Source: Terriglobia bacterium
GTDB taxonomy: Bacteria > Acidobacteriota > Terriglobia > Acidiferrales > UBA7541
Length of the DNA stretch: 64,000 bases
Direction of reading: 5' to 3'
Assembly (NCBI GenBank): GCA_020073705.1
Contig: JAIQES010000020.1
Span: 1 to 64,000, forward strand
A program made the position numbers and the translations under genes. Within the stretch, counting starts at the first letter, position 1. Each line of letters opens with the position of its first letter. Under the pieces are notes generated by a model. The model was given only the letters and a program-made list of their open reading frames with translations, made no database searches and had not been told where the DNA came from. Shown here in pieces: positions 15,869 to 26,231 of this stretch.

Positions 15869-18592
15869 TCAAGACTCCCGTCGCAGTGCAAGCCACTTCT
15901 CCAGCTCCACGGCCAGAAAAATGACGGCGGCGGCGACCACGCTGACGGTCAGATCCCAAATGCCCAACGCTGTCGTTTGAAATACCGTCTGCGCAAAAGG
16001 GGCATAGATGAGAGCCAACTGAAAGGCGACAACGATGGACACCGCAGCCAGTAGGAATCGATTGGACAGCAAACCGATGCGGAATAGCGAGAGGCGCTCG
16101 GACCGAATGGCCATGACGTGCGCCATCTGTGAGAGCGTGAGCGTCGTGAACACCATGGTTTGCCACTGCGGACTGTCGATTCGCCAATATGCATAGCCGA
16201 TGCCCAGCGACAGAAAACCCATGAGTAAGCCGACCCAAACCACGTGGCGTCCCAAGCCGCGCGCCAAGATACTCTCATCCGGTGGATACGGAGCACGGCT
16301 CATGGTATACGACTCGGGAGGCTCGACTCCCAGCGCCAGTGCGGGCAGACCATCAGTCATCAGGTTCATCCAGAGAATCTGCAGGGGCAGCAATGCTAAC
16401 GGCATTCCTAAAAAGGGACTTACGAGCATGACCCAGATTTCACCCGAGTTCGTCGCCAGAATATATTTGATGAACTTTCGAATGTTGTCATAGATGACGC
16501 GCCCTTCCTCCACGGCCGCGACCAGCGTTGCAAAATTGTCGTCCAACAGGACAATATCCGCGGCCTCTTTCGCGACGTCGGTCCCGGTCACACCCATGGC
16601 CACGCCAATGTCCGCTTTCTTGAGCGCAGGCGCGTCATTTACTCCGTCTCCGGTCATGGCTACGACATGGCCGCGCCGCTTGAGACTCTCCACGATCTTG
16701 AGTTTGTCTTCGGGCGACACTCGCGCGTAGACCTGCGTGGAGTCTACCGCCCTGTCCATTTCCGCTGCGGACTTCCGGTTGAGCTGTAGCCCGGTGAGAC
16801 ATGTTTCAACTCCGTCCTGAATTCCCAATTGACGCGCGACATATTGCGCGGTGAGAGCGTGGTCACCGGTGATCATCACGGGACGTATACCCGCCGCTTT
16901 GCAAGTTGCCACCGCGGATATCGCTTCGGGCCGCGGCCGGTCAATCATGCCGAACATGCCGATAAAAGTGAGGTCCTGTTCGACGGCATCCGTTTCACTA
17001 CGCGATGGCAGCATTGGGAGGGACCGAAACGCCACACCAAGGATGCGCATGCCGTCGGCGGCCATTCCATTGTGGGCGGCATCAAGGCGTTCTCGCCACG
17101 TCTGGTCCAAGCGCTCGCGATTTCCGTTCACCCACACCCAGTTGCACAGGCCGAGAAGAACCTCGGTGCTTCCCTTCGTAAACGCCAGTGCTCCAGTGTC
17201 CCCTCTGCTGACCAAGGGGAGGATGGCGTCGACAATCCTCGAACCTTCGCCGGCAAGACTGTGAATCGTTGTCATCCGCTTCCGTTCGGATGTGAAGGGC
17301 ACTTCGCCGATGCGGGGCAAAGCCTGTTCCAGTTCCCGCTTGTCGAGGCCGAATCGGCGTGCTGCGACGAGCAAAGCGGTCTCTGTGGGATCGCCTAGAA
17401 CTGCCGTCGCGCTCGCATCCCCAAGCGGCACTTGGATCATGGCATCGTTACAGACCGCACCCCCGATCAGCAACAAAGCCAATCCCGAATCCATGAATTC
17501 CGTAAACTTGCGATTGTCTTCACTGGTTTCGTTCGTCAAGTGTTCCAGTTTCCGGTCGGCGAGTTGGACCGTCGTGACGGCCATGCGGTTCTCGGTGAGC
17601 GTGCCGGTCTTATCCGAGCAGATCACGGTGACCGAACCGAGCGTTTCGACCGCCGACAGGTTGCGGATGAGAGCTCTGCGGCGGAGCATGCGCTGAGCGC
17701 CCAGAGTCAGCGCAATCGTCACGACGGCAGGCAGTCCTTCCGGGACGGCGGCGACTCCGATGCTCACCGAAGTGAGAAACAGTAGCTTGAGGTCTTCGCC
17801 GCGAATCCAGCCCAGGATGAAAATCAACGTCACGAGGAAAGCAGCGACGGCGACCAATCGTTTTCCCAGTTGGCTGAGTCTCCGTTGAAGCGGCGTCGTT
17901 TCCTGGTCAAGACCACGGATCATCCCGGCAATGCGGCCCAATTGGGTGCGCATCCCGGTTTCGGTGACAACGGCCAGACCGCGGCCCGTCGTAACGAATG
18001 TTCCCATGTAGGCTATGTTGCGTCGGTCACCCAGGGGCGCGTCGGGGGATTCAATCGCGGTGCTATTCTTGTCGACGGTCTGCGATTCACCCGTCAGGGC
18101 GGCCTCTTGTGTCTGCAGATTCGCGCCATCGAGAATGCGGCAATCTGCGGCGACCAGGTTCCCTGCCTCCAGCAGGACGATGTCCCCTGGGACCAGTACC
18201 GTGGAGGAAATTTGCCGGACTTTACCGTCGCGACGAACCTTGGTGAAAGGAACCGTTAGGCTCTTCAGGGCTCCGATGGCTTTCTCCGCGCGGTATTCTT
18301 GGGTGAAACCGAGCAACGCATTCAGTACGACGATGGTGGCAATGGCAATGGCGTCGATGTAGTCCCGGAGCAAGGCGGAAATCAGCGCGGCAACGATCAG
18401 CATCACGACCAGCACTGCCTTCAGCTGGTCCCAGAGAATCAGCCAGGCGCTTCGGCCACGGGTTTCAGTCAGTTCGTTGCGGCCGTATTTCGACAGCCGG
18501 CGGTCGACTTCGGCGTGGCTCAGCCCAGCGGCCACGTCGGTCTCCAGTCTTTCGACGACCGCCGCAGCCTCCATTTGATGCCATTCAGTCAT
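15869..18592 (-). CDS. Ca2+-type P-type (P2A) ATPase
   Basis: 907 residues, the full P2A length. It has an N-terminal cation-ATPase region (1-75), the actuator with TGES at 167-170, helix 4 with PEGLP at 284-288 (the Ca2+/Mn2+-binding kink of the SERCA/PMA1 class), the phosphorylation motif [10 protein letters not shown] with Asp327, an N-domain (about 340-560), the hinge [16 protein letters not shown] and six C-terminal helices. The PEGLP kink argues for Ca2+ (or Mn2+) export from the cytoplasm rather than heavy metals. Monocistronic, ending 19 bases from the AI-2E remnant. Confidence 0.92.
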   Translation of the reverse strand: MTEWHQMEAAAVVERLETDVAAGLSHAEVDRRLSKYGRNELTETRGRSAWLILWDQLKAVLVVMLIVAALISALLRDYIDAIAIATIVVLNALLGFTQEYRAEKAIGALKSLTVPFTKVRRDGKVRQISSTVLVPGDIVLLEAGNLVAADCRILDGANLQTQEAALTGESQTVDKNSTAIESPDAPLGDRRNIAYMGTFVTTGRGLAVVTETGMRTQLGRIAGMIRGLDQETTPLQRRLSQLGKRLVAVAAFLVTLIFILGWIRGEDLKLLFLTSVSIGVAAVPEGLPAVVTIALTLGAQRMLRRRALIRNLSAVETLGSVTVICSDKTGTLTENRMAVTTVQLADRKLEHLTNETSEDNRKFTEFMDSGLALLLIGGAVCNDAMIQVPLGDASATAVLGDPTETALLVAARRFGLDKRELEQALPRIGEVPFTSERKRMTTIHSLAGEGSRIVDAILPLVSRGDTGALAFTKGSTEVLLGLCNWVWVNGNRERLDQTWRERLDAAHNGMAADGMRILGVAFRSLPMLPSRSETDAVEQDLTFIGMFGMIDRPRPEAISAVATCKAAGIRPVMITGDHALTAQYVARQLGIQDGVETCLTGLQLNRKSAAEMDRAVDSTQVYARVSPEDKLKIVESLKRRGHVVAMTGDGVNDAPALKKADIGVAMGVTGTDVAKEAADIVLLDDNFATLVAAVEEGRVIYDNIRKFIKYILATNSGEIWVMLVSPFLGMPLALLPLQILWMNLMTDGLPALALGVEPPESYTMSRAPYPPDESILARGLGRHVVWVGLLMGFLSLGIGYAYWRIDSPQWQTMVFTTLTLSQMAHVMAIRSERLSLFRIGLLSNRFLLAAVSIVVAFQLALIYAPFAQTVFQTTALGIWDLTVSVVAAAVIFLAVELEKWLALRRES

Positions 18593-18924
18593 GATTTACC
18601 GATCGCGTGAGTCAGACCACATCTGTTCGGCCATGGGAGCCTTTAGCTACCGCATTATCCTATGAGAGTGCTGTTCACCAAATGCTTTTTCAGACATGGG
18701 AAAAATGCGGTTCGACGGCTTCAAGGGAGAACACATCTCGTGACGCGACTCCTTGACGTGTGTCACCACACTTCTGACGGGTGCGGCTAAGGGCCGTACC
18801 GAGGCGAATGGGCCGAGAAAGTCGGACTCGGCTTTGTTGTGCCCCGTGTGCCCCAATCGAACGTAGTGCCCATGGAACAGCACGCGGCGTAATTTGCTAC
18901 AATTGCGGAGATAGCCATTGCAGT
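18593..18924. other. Spacer with tRNA promoter
   Basis: No gene is supported. A GCTACAATT box at 18897-18905, also present at the tRNA-Asn fragment near 3990, probably serves as the -10 element for tRNA-Asn. An imperfect GTGA-N6-CCAC element lies near 18607, just upstream of the ATPase start. Confidence 0.4.
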
Positions 18925-18999
18925 TCCCCGGTAGCTCAACGGTAGAGCATTCGGCTGTTAACCGAAGGGTTGCAAGTTCGAATCTTGCCCGGGGAGCCA
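18925..18999 (+). tRNA. tRNA-Asn(GTT)
   Basis: Acceptor TCCCCGG (18925-18931) pairs with CCGGGGA (18989-18995). The D-arm is GCTCAACGGTAGAGC. The anticodon loop CTGTTAA sits on stem TTCGG/CCGAA, giving anticodon GTT. The T-arm contains GTTCGAATC. Discriminator G18996 is followed by an encoded CCA (18997-18999). An integrase relic lies immediately downstream, so this gene is probably an attachment site. Confidence 0.97.
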
Positions 19000-19025
19000 A
19001 CTTGATATCCTGAATCTACACCAGG

Positions 19026-19256
19026 TTACGCGGTATCTTTCATTTCCGCTTTCGTCTTCAGATGGGTGCAAATGGGTGCAAGATACGTGAATCCTGTCCC
19101 CGCCTTCTCTGCCCATTCCCTGCGGCTCTCGATCCGTTGCTTCATTTTCGAGTAGCGATCCGTCACAGATTTGTCCGCATGAGAGTTTTGTAGGCCGCTG
19201 ACGCCTTGGCCCGGTTGATCCAGGCCGGAAAAGTTTCTAAACCATAGAGGCCCCAA
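19026..19256 (-). pseudogene. Tyrosine-recombinase (integrase) C-terminal relic
   Basis: The minus-strand frame reads, near its end, GLQNSHADKSVTDRYSKMKQ, followed by RIESRREWAEKAGTGF and a short tail. The H-(A/S)-D-x-S-V-T-x-R-Y pattern matches the region around the catalytic Tyr in the last helix of integrases, and RREWAEKAG-GF is a tail often seen after it. No upstream recombinase domain or start exists. Its position directly beyond the 3' end of tRNA-Asn, pointing towards it, is the classical integrase location of a tRNA-integrated element, now deleted. Confidence 0.6.
19062..19081. repeat. 10-bp tandem repeat near tRNA-Asn 3' end
   Basis: ATGGGTGCAA occurs twice head to tail, 62 bases beyond the CCA end of tRNA-Asn, within the integrase relic. 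A similar tandem (TGGTGTCAA twice, period 10) lies 61 bases inside the tRNA 3'-end fragment at 54481. Confidence 0.6.
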
Positions 19257-19390
19257 TCGGGCGCCGCCAATCGTTTGGCCAGCCGGGAATACGGGAACTG
19301 CACATCCCCAACAGTCGTGGTTGACTTCCCGCCGCGTAGCTCTTGTAATGGGTTACTAGAGACCATGAATACGCTGTCCAAAAGCCGCGC

Positions 19391-20995
19391 GTGAAAAGTC
19401 CAGAGACAGCAGCCGCCGGCCGCTTCGCATCGAAACGCTCCTCATTTCTTGTCGCTGCGGGAATCTTGCTGAGCCGCATAGCGGGACTGATCCGCGACAG
19501 GGTTTTTGCGCACTATTTCGGGAATTCCGATGCCGCGGACGCTTTCAAGGCTGCATTCCGGATTCCCAACGCGCTCCAGAACCTGTTTGGCGAAGGAGTT
19601 CTCTCTGCTTCCTTCATTCCCGTATATGCGGCGTTGCTCGCGCGTGACGAGGACGAGGAAGCCCGGCGCACGGCCGGAGCCGTCGCGGCTCTACTGGCGC
19701 TTAGCACTTCCATTCTCGTCCTGACCGGAGTGCTGGCAACTCCTTTTCTGATCGACGCAATTGCGCCGGGATTCTCTGGTGAGAAACGCGAACTGACAAT
19801 TCGCATTGTGCGCATCCTGTTTCCCGGCGCAGGGCTGCTTGTCCTTTCTGCGTGGTGCCTTGGAATTCTGAACAGCCACCGGCGTTTCTTTCTTTCCTAT
19901 ACCGCCCCCGTGATTTGGAATGCTGCCATGATCGCCACCATGTGGGGATTCGGCGAGCGTTACGCGCAGTTTCCGCTCGCTGTGGTCCTGTCGTGGGGAT
20001 CGGTGGTTGGCAGCGCGCTGCAGGTGGCCGTGCAACTGCCCGTCGTCGTGCGGCTCCTGCGTGGCCTACACCTCTCGCTGGCCTTTCACCTCGAGAACGT
20101 GCGCACGGTCGTTCGGAATTTCTTTCCCGTGTTCATCAGCCGGGGCGTGGTGCAGATCAGCGCCTATGTGGACGCGCTGCTGGCGAGTTTGCTGCCGACC
20201 GGCGCCGTTGCGGCGCTGGCTTATGCGCAAACGCTGTATACGCTGCCCGTCAGCCTGTTTGGGATGTCGGTATCGGCGGCGGAGCTTCCGGCAATGTCCG
20301 GCGCGGTAGGCGCGGGATCGGAAGTTGCTGAAGCGTTGCGCGTGCGGCTCGATGCAGGGCTCCGCCAGATTGCTTTTTTCGTGATTCCGTCCGTAGCTGC
20401 ATTTCTGGTGTTGGGCGACGTTATTGTCTCCGCGATTTATCAATCCGGCCGGTTCACTCACACGGACGCAATCTACGTCTGGGGAATTCTGGCCGGATCG
20501 ACGGTGGGTTTGCTGGCGTCCACACTCGGGCGCCTCTATGCGTCCACGTATTACGCCCTCAAAGATACGCGCACGCCGCTCCGTTATGCGGTCCTGCGGG
20601 TCATCTTAACTACGGTTCTCGGATACCTCTCGGCTATCCCATTGCCGCATGCGCTGGGGATCGAAACTCGATGGGGCGTGGCTGGACTTACGATTTCGGC
20701 GGGCATCTCTTCGTGGGTCGAGTTCACCTTGCTGCGGCATACCTTGAATCGCCGAATTGGTGCAACGGGTCTCCCTGTCGCGTACCTCGTCAAGGGGTGG
20801 ACGGCTGCCCTGGTCGCCGCGGGAATCGGCAGGGCGCTGCTACTCGCCGTCGGTCATCGCAACCCGATTGTTGCCGCCATCGTGGTTCTCGGAGCGTACG
20901 GGACAATTTACTTCGCCGGAGCTTTTGTCCTAGGTCTTTCCGAAGTCCGAGCACTGCTCAGCATGTTATCCCGCCTGCGTGCGCGCTCCTCATGA
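19391..20995 (+). CDS. murJ: Lipid II flippase MurJ
   Basis: Flips the lipid-linked peptidoglycan precursor lipid II to the outer face of the inner membrane. 534 residues with 14 membrane helices of the MOP/MVF fold. Family motifs include the N-terminal SRIAGLIRDRVFAHYFGNSD, the loop DAFKAAFRIPNALQNLFGEG with the central-cavity Arg and the FGEG turn, and RGVVQISAYVDALLASLLPT in helix 7. The start is GTG 19391; no strong Shine-Dalgarno is visible. It is an isolated gene between tRNA-Asn with its integrase relic and a convergent oxidoreductase. Confidence 0.93.
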   Translation: MKSPETAAAGRFASKRSSFLVAAGILLSRIAGLIRDRVFAHYFGNSDAADAFKAAFRIPNALQNLFGEGVLSASFIPVYAALLARDEDEEARRTAGAVAALLALSTSILVLTGVLATPFLIDAIAPGFSGEKRELTIRIVRILFPGAGLLVLSAWCLGILNSHRRFFLSYTAPVIWNAAMIATMWGFGERYAQFPLAVVLSWGSVVGSALQVAVQLPVVVRLLRGLHLSLAFHLENVRTVVRNFFPVFISRGVVQISAYVDALLASLLPTGAVAALAYAQTLYTLPVSLFGMSVSAAELPAMSGAVGAGSEVAEALRVRLDAGLRQIAFFVIPSVAAFLVLGDVIVSAIYQSGRFTHTDAIYVWGILAGSTVGLLASTLGRLYASTYYALKDTRTPLRYAVLRVILTTVLGYLSAIPLPHALGIETRWGVAGLTISAGISSWVEFTLLRHTLNRRIGATGLPVAYLVKGWTAALVAAGIGRALLLAVGHRNPIVAAIVVLGAYGTIYFAGAFVLGLSEVRALLSMLSRLRARSS

Positions 20996-21009
20996 GCCGA
21001 GAGGCCAAG

Positions 21010-22134
21010 TCAATTCATCCCCTTGGCTCTGGGTGTTCCGGCGTCAAACGGTTTGCGCGCCGGAGATTCTGGAGGAGCGGCCCTGAGATATTGCGCAGGC
21101 CAGGGAATCTTGTGCCCAAGCTCGCGCGCCGCCCGCAGGGTCCAATATGGGTCGCGCAGAAATTCCCGGGCCATCAGAACTAGATCGGCCTGATTCTTGG
21201 CGAGAATTTCTTGCACCTGTTCCTTTCTTTCGATCAATCCGACTGCGCTAGTCATCACTCCTGTTTCGCGGCGAATTCGTTCGGCGAAGGGGACCTGAAA
21301 GCCGGGACCGGCTACGATCTTCTGGTCGTGGACAAGGCCCCCCGAGGAACAGTCCACCAGGTCCACGCCCAAAGGCGCAAGCTGTTTCACCAGTTCGATG
21401 GATTGCTCCAGATCCCAGCCGCCTTCCTTCCAGTCCGTGGCAGAAATTCGTATGAAAAGCGGGAGACGCTCCGGCCATTGCTTACGAACCGCGGAGACGA
21501 TCTCCCGCGCCAGCCGCGTGCGGTTTTCGAACGAGCCGCCATACTCGTCCGTCCGCTCATTGCTCAGCGGAGAGAGGAACTCATGGATTAAGTAGCCGTG
21601 CGCGGCATGGATTTCTACGACTCTGAAACCTGCTTCCAGCGCCCGGCGCGCAGCGCGCGCAAATGCCTCCACGACGCCCCGAATGCCTTCCTTCGTCAAA
21701 GCCTGGGGCATGGGGTATTCTTCCGAATGAGCGCGGGCGCTTGGCGCGACAGGCACCCAGGCGCCTTCCTCGGGCGAAAGCGCGCTAGAGCCAACCCATG
21801 GATTCTGCATGCTTGCTTTGCGTCCCGCATGAGCAAGCTGAATCCCGGGCACGCTTCCCTGACTCTTGAGGAAGTCTGTGATACGCCTCAGGAACTCGAC
21901 ATGCCCGTCTTTCCAAATTCCCAGGTCATCAGTAGTGATGCGCCCCTCCGGTGATACCGCAGTGGCTTCAGTAAGTATCAGGCCAGCCCCGCCCACTGCA
22001 CGGCTTCCCAGATGCACGAGGTGCCAGTCGTTGGCAAAACCATCCTGGCTCGAGTACTGGACCATCGGCGAGACGGCAATGCGGTTCGGCAACGTGATGC
22101 CGCGAATTGGAAGTGGATCAAATAGGAGTGTCAT
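21010..22134 (-). CDS. NADH:flavin oxidoreductase, old yellow enzyme (YqjM-like)
   Basis: An FMN-dependent ene-reductase that reduces activated C=C bonds with NAD(P)H. 374 residues from ATG 22134, preceded by AAAGGAAACC; a frame without a better signal extends to 22194. The N-terminus MTLLFDPLPIRGITLPNRIA leads into a TIM barrel with SPMVQYSSQDG (FMN loop), the substrate His pair in EIHAAHGYL, IRISATDW, and the C-terminal FMN-phosphate site TSAVGLI and LVLMAREFLRDPYW. The active-site pattern fits the thermophilic-like YqjM subclass. Its physiological substrate is unknown. It converges on murJ with a 14-base gap. Confidence 0.9.
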   Translation of the reverse strand: MTLLFDPLPIRGITLPNRIAVSPMVQYSSQDGFANDWHLVHLGSRAVGGAGLILTEATAVSPEGRITTDDLGIWKDGHVEFLRRITDFLKSQGSVPGIQLAHAGRKASMQNPWVGSSALSPEEGAWVPVAPSARAHSEEYPMPQALTKEGIRGVVEAFARAARRALEAGFRVVEIHAAHGYLIHEFLSPLSNERTDEYGGSFENRTRLAREIVSAVRKQWPERLPLFIRISATDWKEGGWDLEQSIELVKQLAPLGVDLVDCSSGGLVHDQKIVAGPGFQVPFAERIRRETGVMTSAVGLIERKEQVQEILAKNQADLVLMAREFLRDPYWTLRAARELGHKIPWPAQYLRAAPPESPARKPFDAGTPRAKGMN

Positions 22135-22479
22135 GGTTTCCTTTGTGAAATTCCCGGCATCGTCCGGTTCGCCAGGATCTCTGGCAGGCTTCAAGGGCTA
22201 GTGTCGTTCCAAATAATTAGGAGCGAGTCTGGACGGGGTGTGCCTCCGCCTCCCTGCCGGGGCACATTTTACAGGTTGCAAGGCATCTTTGCGCGAGTTT
22301 CCTGGCCTGTGTGGTTTCATTCAGGGTTGCTGCCAAGCGTGGTTTATATCCACACGGAGGATAATGCTCGCGCCCCGTTCTTCCAGCCGCATCCGGAAGG
22401 CTTGTCCGTTCTCAAGGACTCCCGCATGCGGAGACCGGTCTGGAACCTCAAAGATTCTGCCGGGCAGGCTGGGATTCTT
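22135..22479. other. Intergenic spacer
   Basis: About 345 bases between two minus-strand genes. I see the oxidoreductase leader and no convincing coding frame, RNA gene or repeat. Confidence 0.4.
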
Positions 22480-23622
22480 TCAGTCGGGTTCCTGTGTGAC
22501 GATGTGCACATCCACGGCGGGGGCGTCGCGCAAGAAGCGGTGAATGGCCGTCATATAGAGATATTTCCGCCATCCCTCGACGGCCGAGCGGCCGAAGATC
22601 ACCTGCGTCATATGCTTCTCGCGGATAAACTCGGCGGTGGCCGTCGAAACGTCTTTTCCTTTTAGTTTGACCACTTTTGCGCCAAGGCTTTCCGAGAACT
22701 GGATGTTGGCTGCCAGTGATTTTTGGTCTTGGTCTGACGTGTCCTGCCCGATATCGACATAGATGGCATAAAGTTCAGCGTCCATCCGGCGCGCTATGCG
22801 TGCGGCGCGCGCGATCAGGTACTGCGCTCTTGGATTCGAACTGAAACACACCGCGATGCGCTCGCGCACCGGCCAAAGCTCCTGGATGTCCTTCTGCTCC
22901 ATGTAGGTTTCCAGGCTACGGTCCACCTGTTCGGCTACCTGGCGCAGCGCGAGTTCACGGAGAGCAATCAGATTGCCCCGGCGGAAGAAATTCTTGAGCG
23001 CCTGGTCCACCTTTTCCGTGTGATAGACATCGCCGCGCCTCATGCGGTTCTGCAGCGCTTCGGGCGTCAAATCGATCATGACGATTTCCGAAGCATGTTC
23101 GAGCACCCAGTCCGGAACGGTTTCTCTCACTTTGATTCCGGTGATTGCACCCACCGTGGGAGCAATGCTTTCCAGGTGCTGCACATTCACGGTGGAAAGC
23201 ACTTCCATTTTCGCCTCGACCAGATCCAGCACATCTTCATACCGTTTGCGGTGTTTGCTTCCGGGAATGTTTGTGTGCGCCAGTTCGTCGACCAGCACGA
23301 CGTGAGGATTCCTTGTAATGATGGCATCGGGATCCATCTCCTCGAAGATGGTGCCCTTGTACTCGATCTTCTTGCGCGGGACCTGTTCAAGTTGGGATGC
23401 GAGCTCAGCGATGGCTTTCCGTCCGTGCGTTTCGACAATGCCAACCACCACGTCTTCGCCACGGCTGTGCCGCCGGATCCCTTCGCTCAACATGTTATAT
23501 GTCTTGCCGACACCCGGGGCATAACCAAGGAACAGCTTCAGAATTCCTTTGATCCTTGGGGCGGGGGAGACCTCTTCCAGCCACTGCTCGGGTGTCTTCG
23601 TCATAAAGATATACTCGTTCAC
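22480..23622 (-). CDS. KdpD N-terminal (KdpD domain + Usp) protein, separate gene
   Basis: 380 residues matching only the cytoplasmic N-terminal half of the K+ sensor KdpD. The KdpD ATP-binding domain (about 22-230) has Walker A GYAPGVGKT (33-41), VGIVETHGR, VLVDELAHTN and SVNVQHLES-like motifs. It is followed by a universal-stress-like domain (about 245-380). No membrane helix or kinase domain follows. The start is GTG 23622 or ATG 23604. The missing transmembrane-kinase half is encoded divergently 12 bases away, followed by a KdpE-like regulator. No kdpFABC transporter genes are in the window, so the output may not be the Kdp pump. Confidence 0.9.
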   Translation of the reverse strand: MNEYIFMTKTPEQWLEEVSPAPRIKGILKLFLGYAPGVGKTYNMLSEGIRRHSRGEDVVVGIVETHGRKAIAELASQLEQVPRKKIEYKGTIFEEMDPDAIITRNPHVVLVDELAHTNIPGSKHRKRYEDVLDLVEAKMEVLSTVNVQHLESIAPTVGAITGIKVRETVPDWVLEHASEIVMIDLTPEALQNRMRRGDVYHTEKVDQALKNFFRRGNLIALRELALRQVAEQVDRSLETYMEQKDIQELWPVRERIAVCFSSNPRAQYLIARAARIARRMDAELYAIYVDIGQDTSDQDQKSLAANIQFSESLGAKVVKLKGKDVSTATAEFIREKHMTQVIFGRSAVEGWRKYLYMTAIHRFLRDAPAVDVHIVTQEPD

Positions 23623-23634
23623 TATAGCCGATAA

Positions 23635-25116
23635 ATGCTAGGCTATAAACGTTCCGTGACGAAGAAACTTCCCATCCTTGTCGCTCGCTACGCGGCCACC
23701 CTGGCAGCGGTCTGTGTCATTACGTATTTCTATACTCACACTCATCGATTCAACGTTACGACGGTTGCATTCACGTTTCTGCTGGCAATCCTTGGTTCTT
23801 CCGCTCTTTGGGGACTCGGGGTTTCGATTTTCATGTCCGTCGCCGCCACGCTTGCCTATAACTATTTTTTCTTGCCGCCTACCGGGACGTTCACCATTGC
23901 GGATCCCCAGAACTGGGTGGCCTTGTTCTTTTTTCTCGCGACGGCGGTGCTCGGCAGCCATCTGGCAGCGCGCGCGCGCCGCCAAGCCGCCGAAGCCAAC
24001 CGCCGGCGGCGCGAAGTGGAGCGACTTTACCGGTTCAGCCAGCGACTGTTGAGTGCGGGGAATCCCATCGAGCTGTTGAATGCCATTCCACGCCAAATTG
24101 TGGACACGTTCGAGGTGGGGGCTGCCGCATTGTTCCTGGCGGACAAACAGAAAGTATACCGTTCAGGGATAAACCTGCCGCAGCTCGACGCGGACTCCTT
24201 GAAAGCGATCGTCGTGCGCGAAGATCTGCAGATTGATGAGGAGCGGAGTGTCTGCTTCGCGCCGCTCCGTTTGGGTGTGCGCATTCTCGGCAGCATGGGA
24301 ATTTCGGGACCCGTGCTTTCACGCCAGTCGCTGGAGGCGTTGGGCACGCTGATTGCTGTTGCCATTGAGCGGGCATACGCAACGGAACTGGTCGGCAAGA
24401 CCGAAGCGACGCGGGAAGGCGAGCGCCTAAAATCTATACTGCTCGATGCCATTACGCATGACATCCGCACGCCGCTCACGTCCATGAAGGCTTCCGTGAC
24501 GACTCTTCTCTCCAACGCCAAACTTGACGAAGGGCAGCGCAGCGAGTTGCTCAACATCATCGACGAGGAATGCGACCGGTTGAACCGTCTTGTTGGTGAG
24601 GCCGGAGAGATGGCTCGATTAGAGGCCGGCGACGTCAGATTGCAGCGTCAGCCCCATCGTGTGGAAGAATTGGTCTTGGCGGCGCTCGATACCTGCAAGA
24701 GTGGTTTGGGGACACGGCCGATTCACGTGGAGCTCAAGAATCCGGCTCTGACCGTCAACGCGGACATGGCTCGGGCCAGAGAAGTGCTTGTCCATCTGAT
24801 CGAGAATGCAAATCTGTACTCTTCTCCCGATGAGCCGATCACGATCAGCGCGGAAGAAAAAGAGGACTTTGCGTTCATCAGCGTCGCTGACCATGGGCCC
24901 GGCATCGACGACCAGGAAGTGGGGCTCATTTTCGATAAATTCTATCGTGGCAAAGATCAACGATTCCGCGTCTCAGGCACGGGCATGGGCCTGCCCATTG
25001 CAAAAGCCATCGTCGAGGCGCACGGCGGCACTATAGGTATCGTTAGCCAATTGGGGCACGGTTCCGTATTTACTTTCAGTTTGCCTATCGTCAGGGGGGA
25101 AACCGAGCGTCGATGA
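23635..25116 (+). CDS. KdpD C-terminal-type sensor kinase (DUF4118-GAF-HisKA-HATPase)
   Basis: 493 residues. Four short membrane helices between 14 and 112 form the DUF4118 bundle of KdpD (including the PPTGTFTIADPQNW loop), followed by an Arg-rich stretch AARARRQAAEANRRRREVER, a GAF-like domain (about 135-250), HisKA with phospho-His275 in LLDAITHDIRTPL, and an HATPase domain with HLIENANLYS, DHGPGID and the GTGMGLPIAKAIVEAHGG box. This is the second half of KdpD as a free protein. It overlaps the downstream regulator by four bases (ATGA) and shares a 12-base divergent start region with the N-terminal half at 22480-23622. Confidence 0.92.
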   Translation: MLGYKRSVTKKLPILVARYAATLAAVCVITYFYTHTHRFNVTTVAFTFLLAILGSSALWGLGVSIFMSVAATLAYNYFFLPPTGTFTIADPQNWVALFFFLATAVLGSHLAARARRQAAEANRRRREVERLYRFSQRLLSAGNPIELLNAIPRQIVDTFEVGAAALFLADKQKVYRSGINLPQLDADSLKAIVVREDLQIDEERSVCFAPLRLGVRILGSMGISGPVLSRQSLEALGTLIAVAIERAYATELVGKTEATREGERLKSILLDAITHDIRTPLTSMKASVTTLLSNAKLDEGQRSELLNIIDEECDRLNRLVGEAGEMARLEAGDVRLQRQPHRVEELVLAALDTCKSGLGTRPIHVELKNPALTVNADMARAREVLVHLIENANLYSSPDEPITISAEEKEDFAFISVADHGPGIDDQEVGLIFDKFYRGKDQRFRVSGTGMGLPIAKAIVEAHGGTIGIVSQLGHGSVFTFSLPIVRGETERR

Positions 25117-25826
25117 ACACAGCAACCATTCTTGTCGTGGATGATGAGCCGCAGATTCGCCGCGTGATGCGCACGACTCTGTCGAGCAACGGTTACGCAG
25201 TGGCCGAAGCGCGAAGCGGCGAAGAAGCTCTAGAAGTGCTCCGGAAGGAACGGCCGGAACTGGTGCTTTTGGACGTCAACATGCCTGGTATGGGTGGACT
25301 CGCAGCGTGCCGCGAAATCCGCGACACGTCCGACGTCGCCATCATCATGCTGACGGTGCGTAACACCGAACATGATAAGGTGCTCGCGCTTGACGCCGGC
25401 GCTGATGATTATGTCGTCAAGCCGTTCAGCATGGAGGAGTTGCTGGCGCGCATTCGCGCAGCCCTGCGGCGCACATCTTCCGGAGAACCGGTCCCCGCAT
25501 ATGTTTCGAATGATTTGGAAATTGATTTCGAACGGAGAAAAGTCCTCGTCCAGGGCCGCCCGGTCCGGCTAACGCCGAAGGAGTTCGAATTGCTCCGTCA
25601 TCTGGTGGCGAATCAGGGCAAGCCACTCGAGCACCGGCGTCTCCTGCAGGCGGTCTGGGGCCCGGATTATGGAAATGAAACGGAATACCTGCGCGTCTTC
25701 ATCAACCAACTGCGGAAGAAAATCGAACCGGATCCCGCCCATCCTAAATACATCCACACCGATCCGTGGGTCGGCTATCGGTTTGAGCCTGCCGATTCCT
25801 CGCCCGTGACGACGAAGAAAAAATAG
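25113..25826 (+). CDS. KdpE-like OmpR-family response regulator
   Basis: 237 residues: receiver with VVDDEPQIRR, phospho-Asp54 in LVLLDVNMPG, Thr in IMLTVRNTE and Lys in VVKPFSMEELLARI; then an OmpR/PhoB winged helix (about 130-228) with RLTPKEFELLRHLVANQGKP and YLRVFINQLRKKIEPDPAHP. The start overlaps the kinase stop by four bases, so the two are translationally coupled. KdpE-type proteins normally turn on K+ uptake genes, but none is present here. Confidence 0.92.
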   Translation: MNTATILVVDDEPQIRRVMRTTLSSNGYAVAEARSGEEALEVLRKERPELVLLDVNMPGMGGLAACREIRDTSDVAIIMLTVRNTEHDKVLALDAGADDYVVKPFSMEELLARIRAALRRTSSGEPVPAYVSNDLEIDFERRKVLVQGRPVRLTPKEFELLRHLVANQGKPLEHRRLLQAVWGPDYGNETEYLRVFINQLRKKIEPDPAHPKYIHTDPWVGYRFEPADSSPVTTKKK

Positions 25827-26231
25827 AATTTAGTGCAGCGGGTGAACTGGCCCTATTGGAGGCCGGTGAAGTCACACTTCAATTCGCCCCCACGCAGTGG
25901 ATGAATTGATCTCTGCGGGTAGCAGAACAACTAACCGAGGCGCGATTGTCACCCAACTGTGGCCAGGGCGATGGGAGCTTGACACGATAGGGCGGCTGGC
26001 ATATGGTTTTGCGCAATGATGAAGTTGAAATCGGAAATTCCAGCTAAGTATTGGTAGAGCTCAACGGAACCACATGGACCGTCGCAGATTCATTTCGATT
26101 GCCGATAGAGCAGGGCCGGGCATTTGCTGCCGTACCCGTATATCGTTCACTCTCCTGCGGATTCGGTGGCGGGCGCGTCAACGTCAAGAACGAACTATGA
26201 ACAAGGCGAATGGAACAGGGAGGCGATCAAG
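25827..26231. other. Intergenic spacer
   Basis: About 400 bases between the KdpE-like gene and the exported dehydrogenase. It contains the ribosome site of the latter (AGGGAGG near 26217). An open stretch upstream of 26232 in the dehydrogenase frame looks non-coding in composition. Nothing else is recognised. Confidence 0.4.

Noticed and set aside
18647-19000. Minus-strand frame beginning MAPRARFELATLRL over tRNA-Asn
   Set aside because: This is the familiar translation of the antisense of a tRNA and its surroundings, not a gene.
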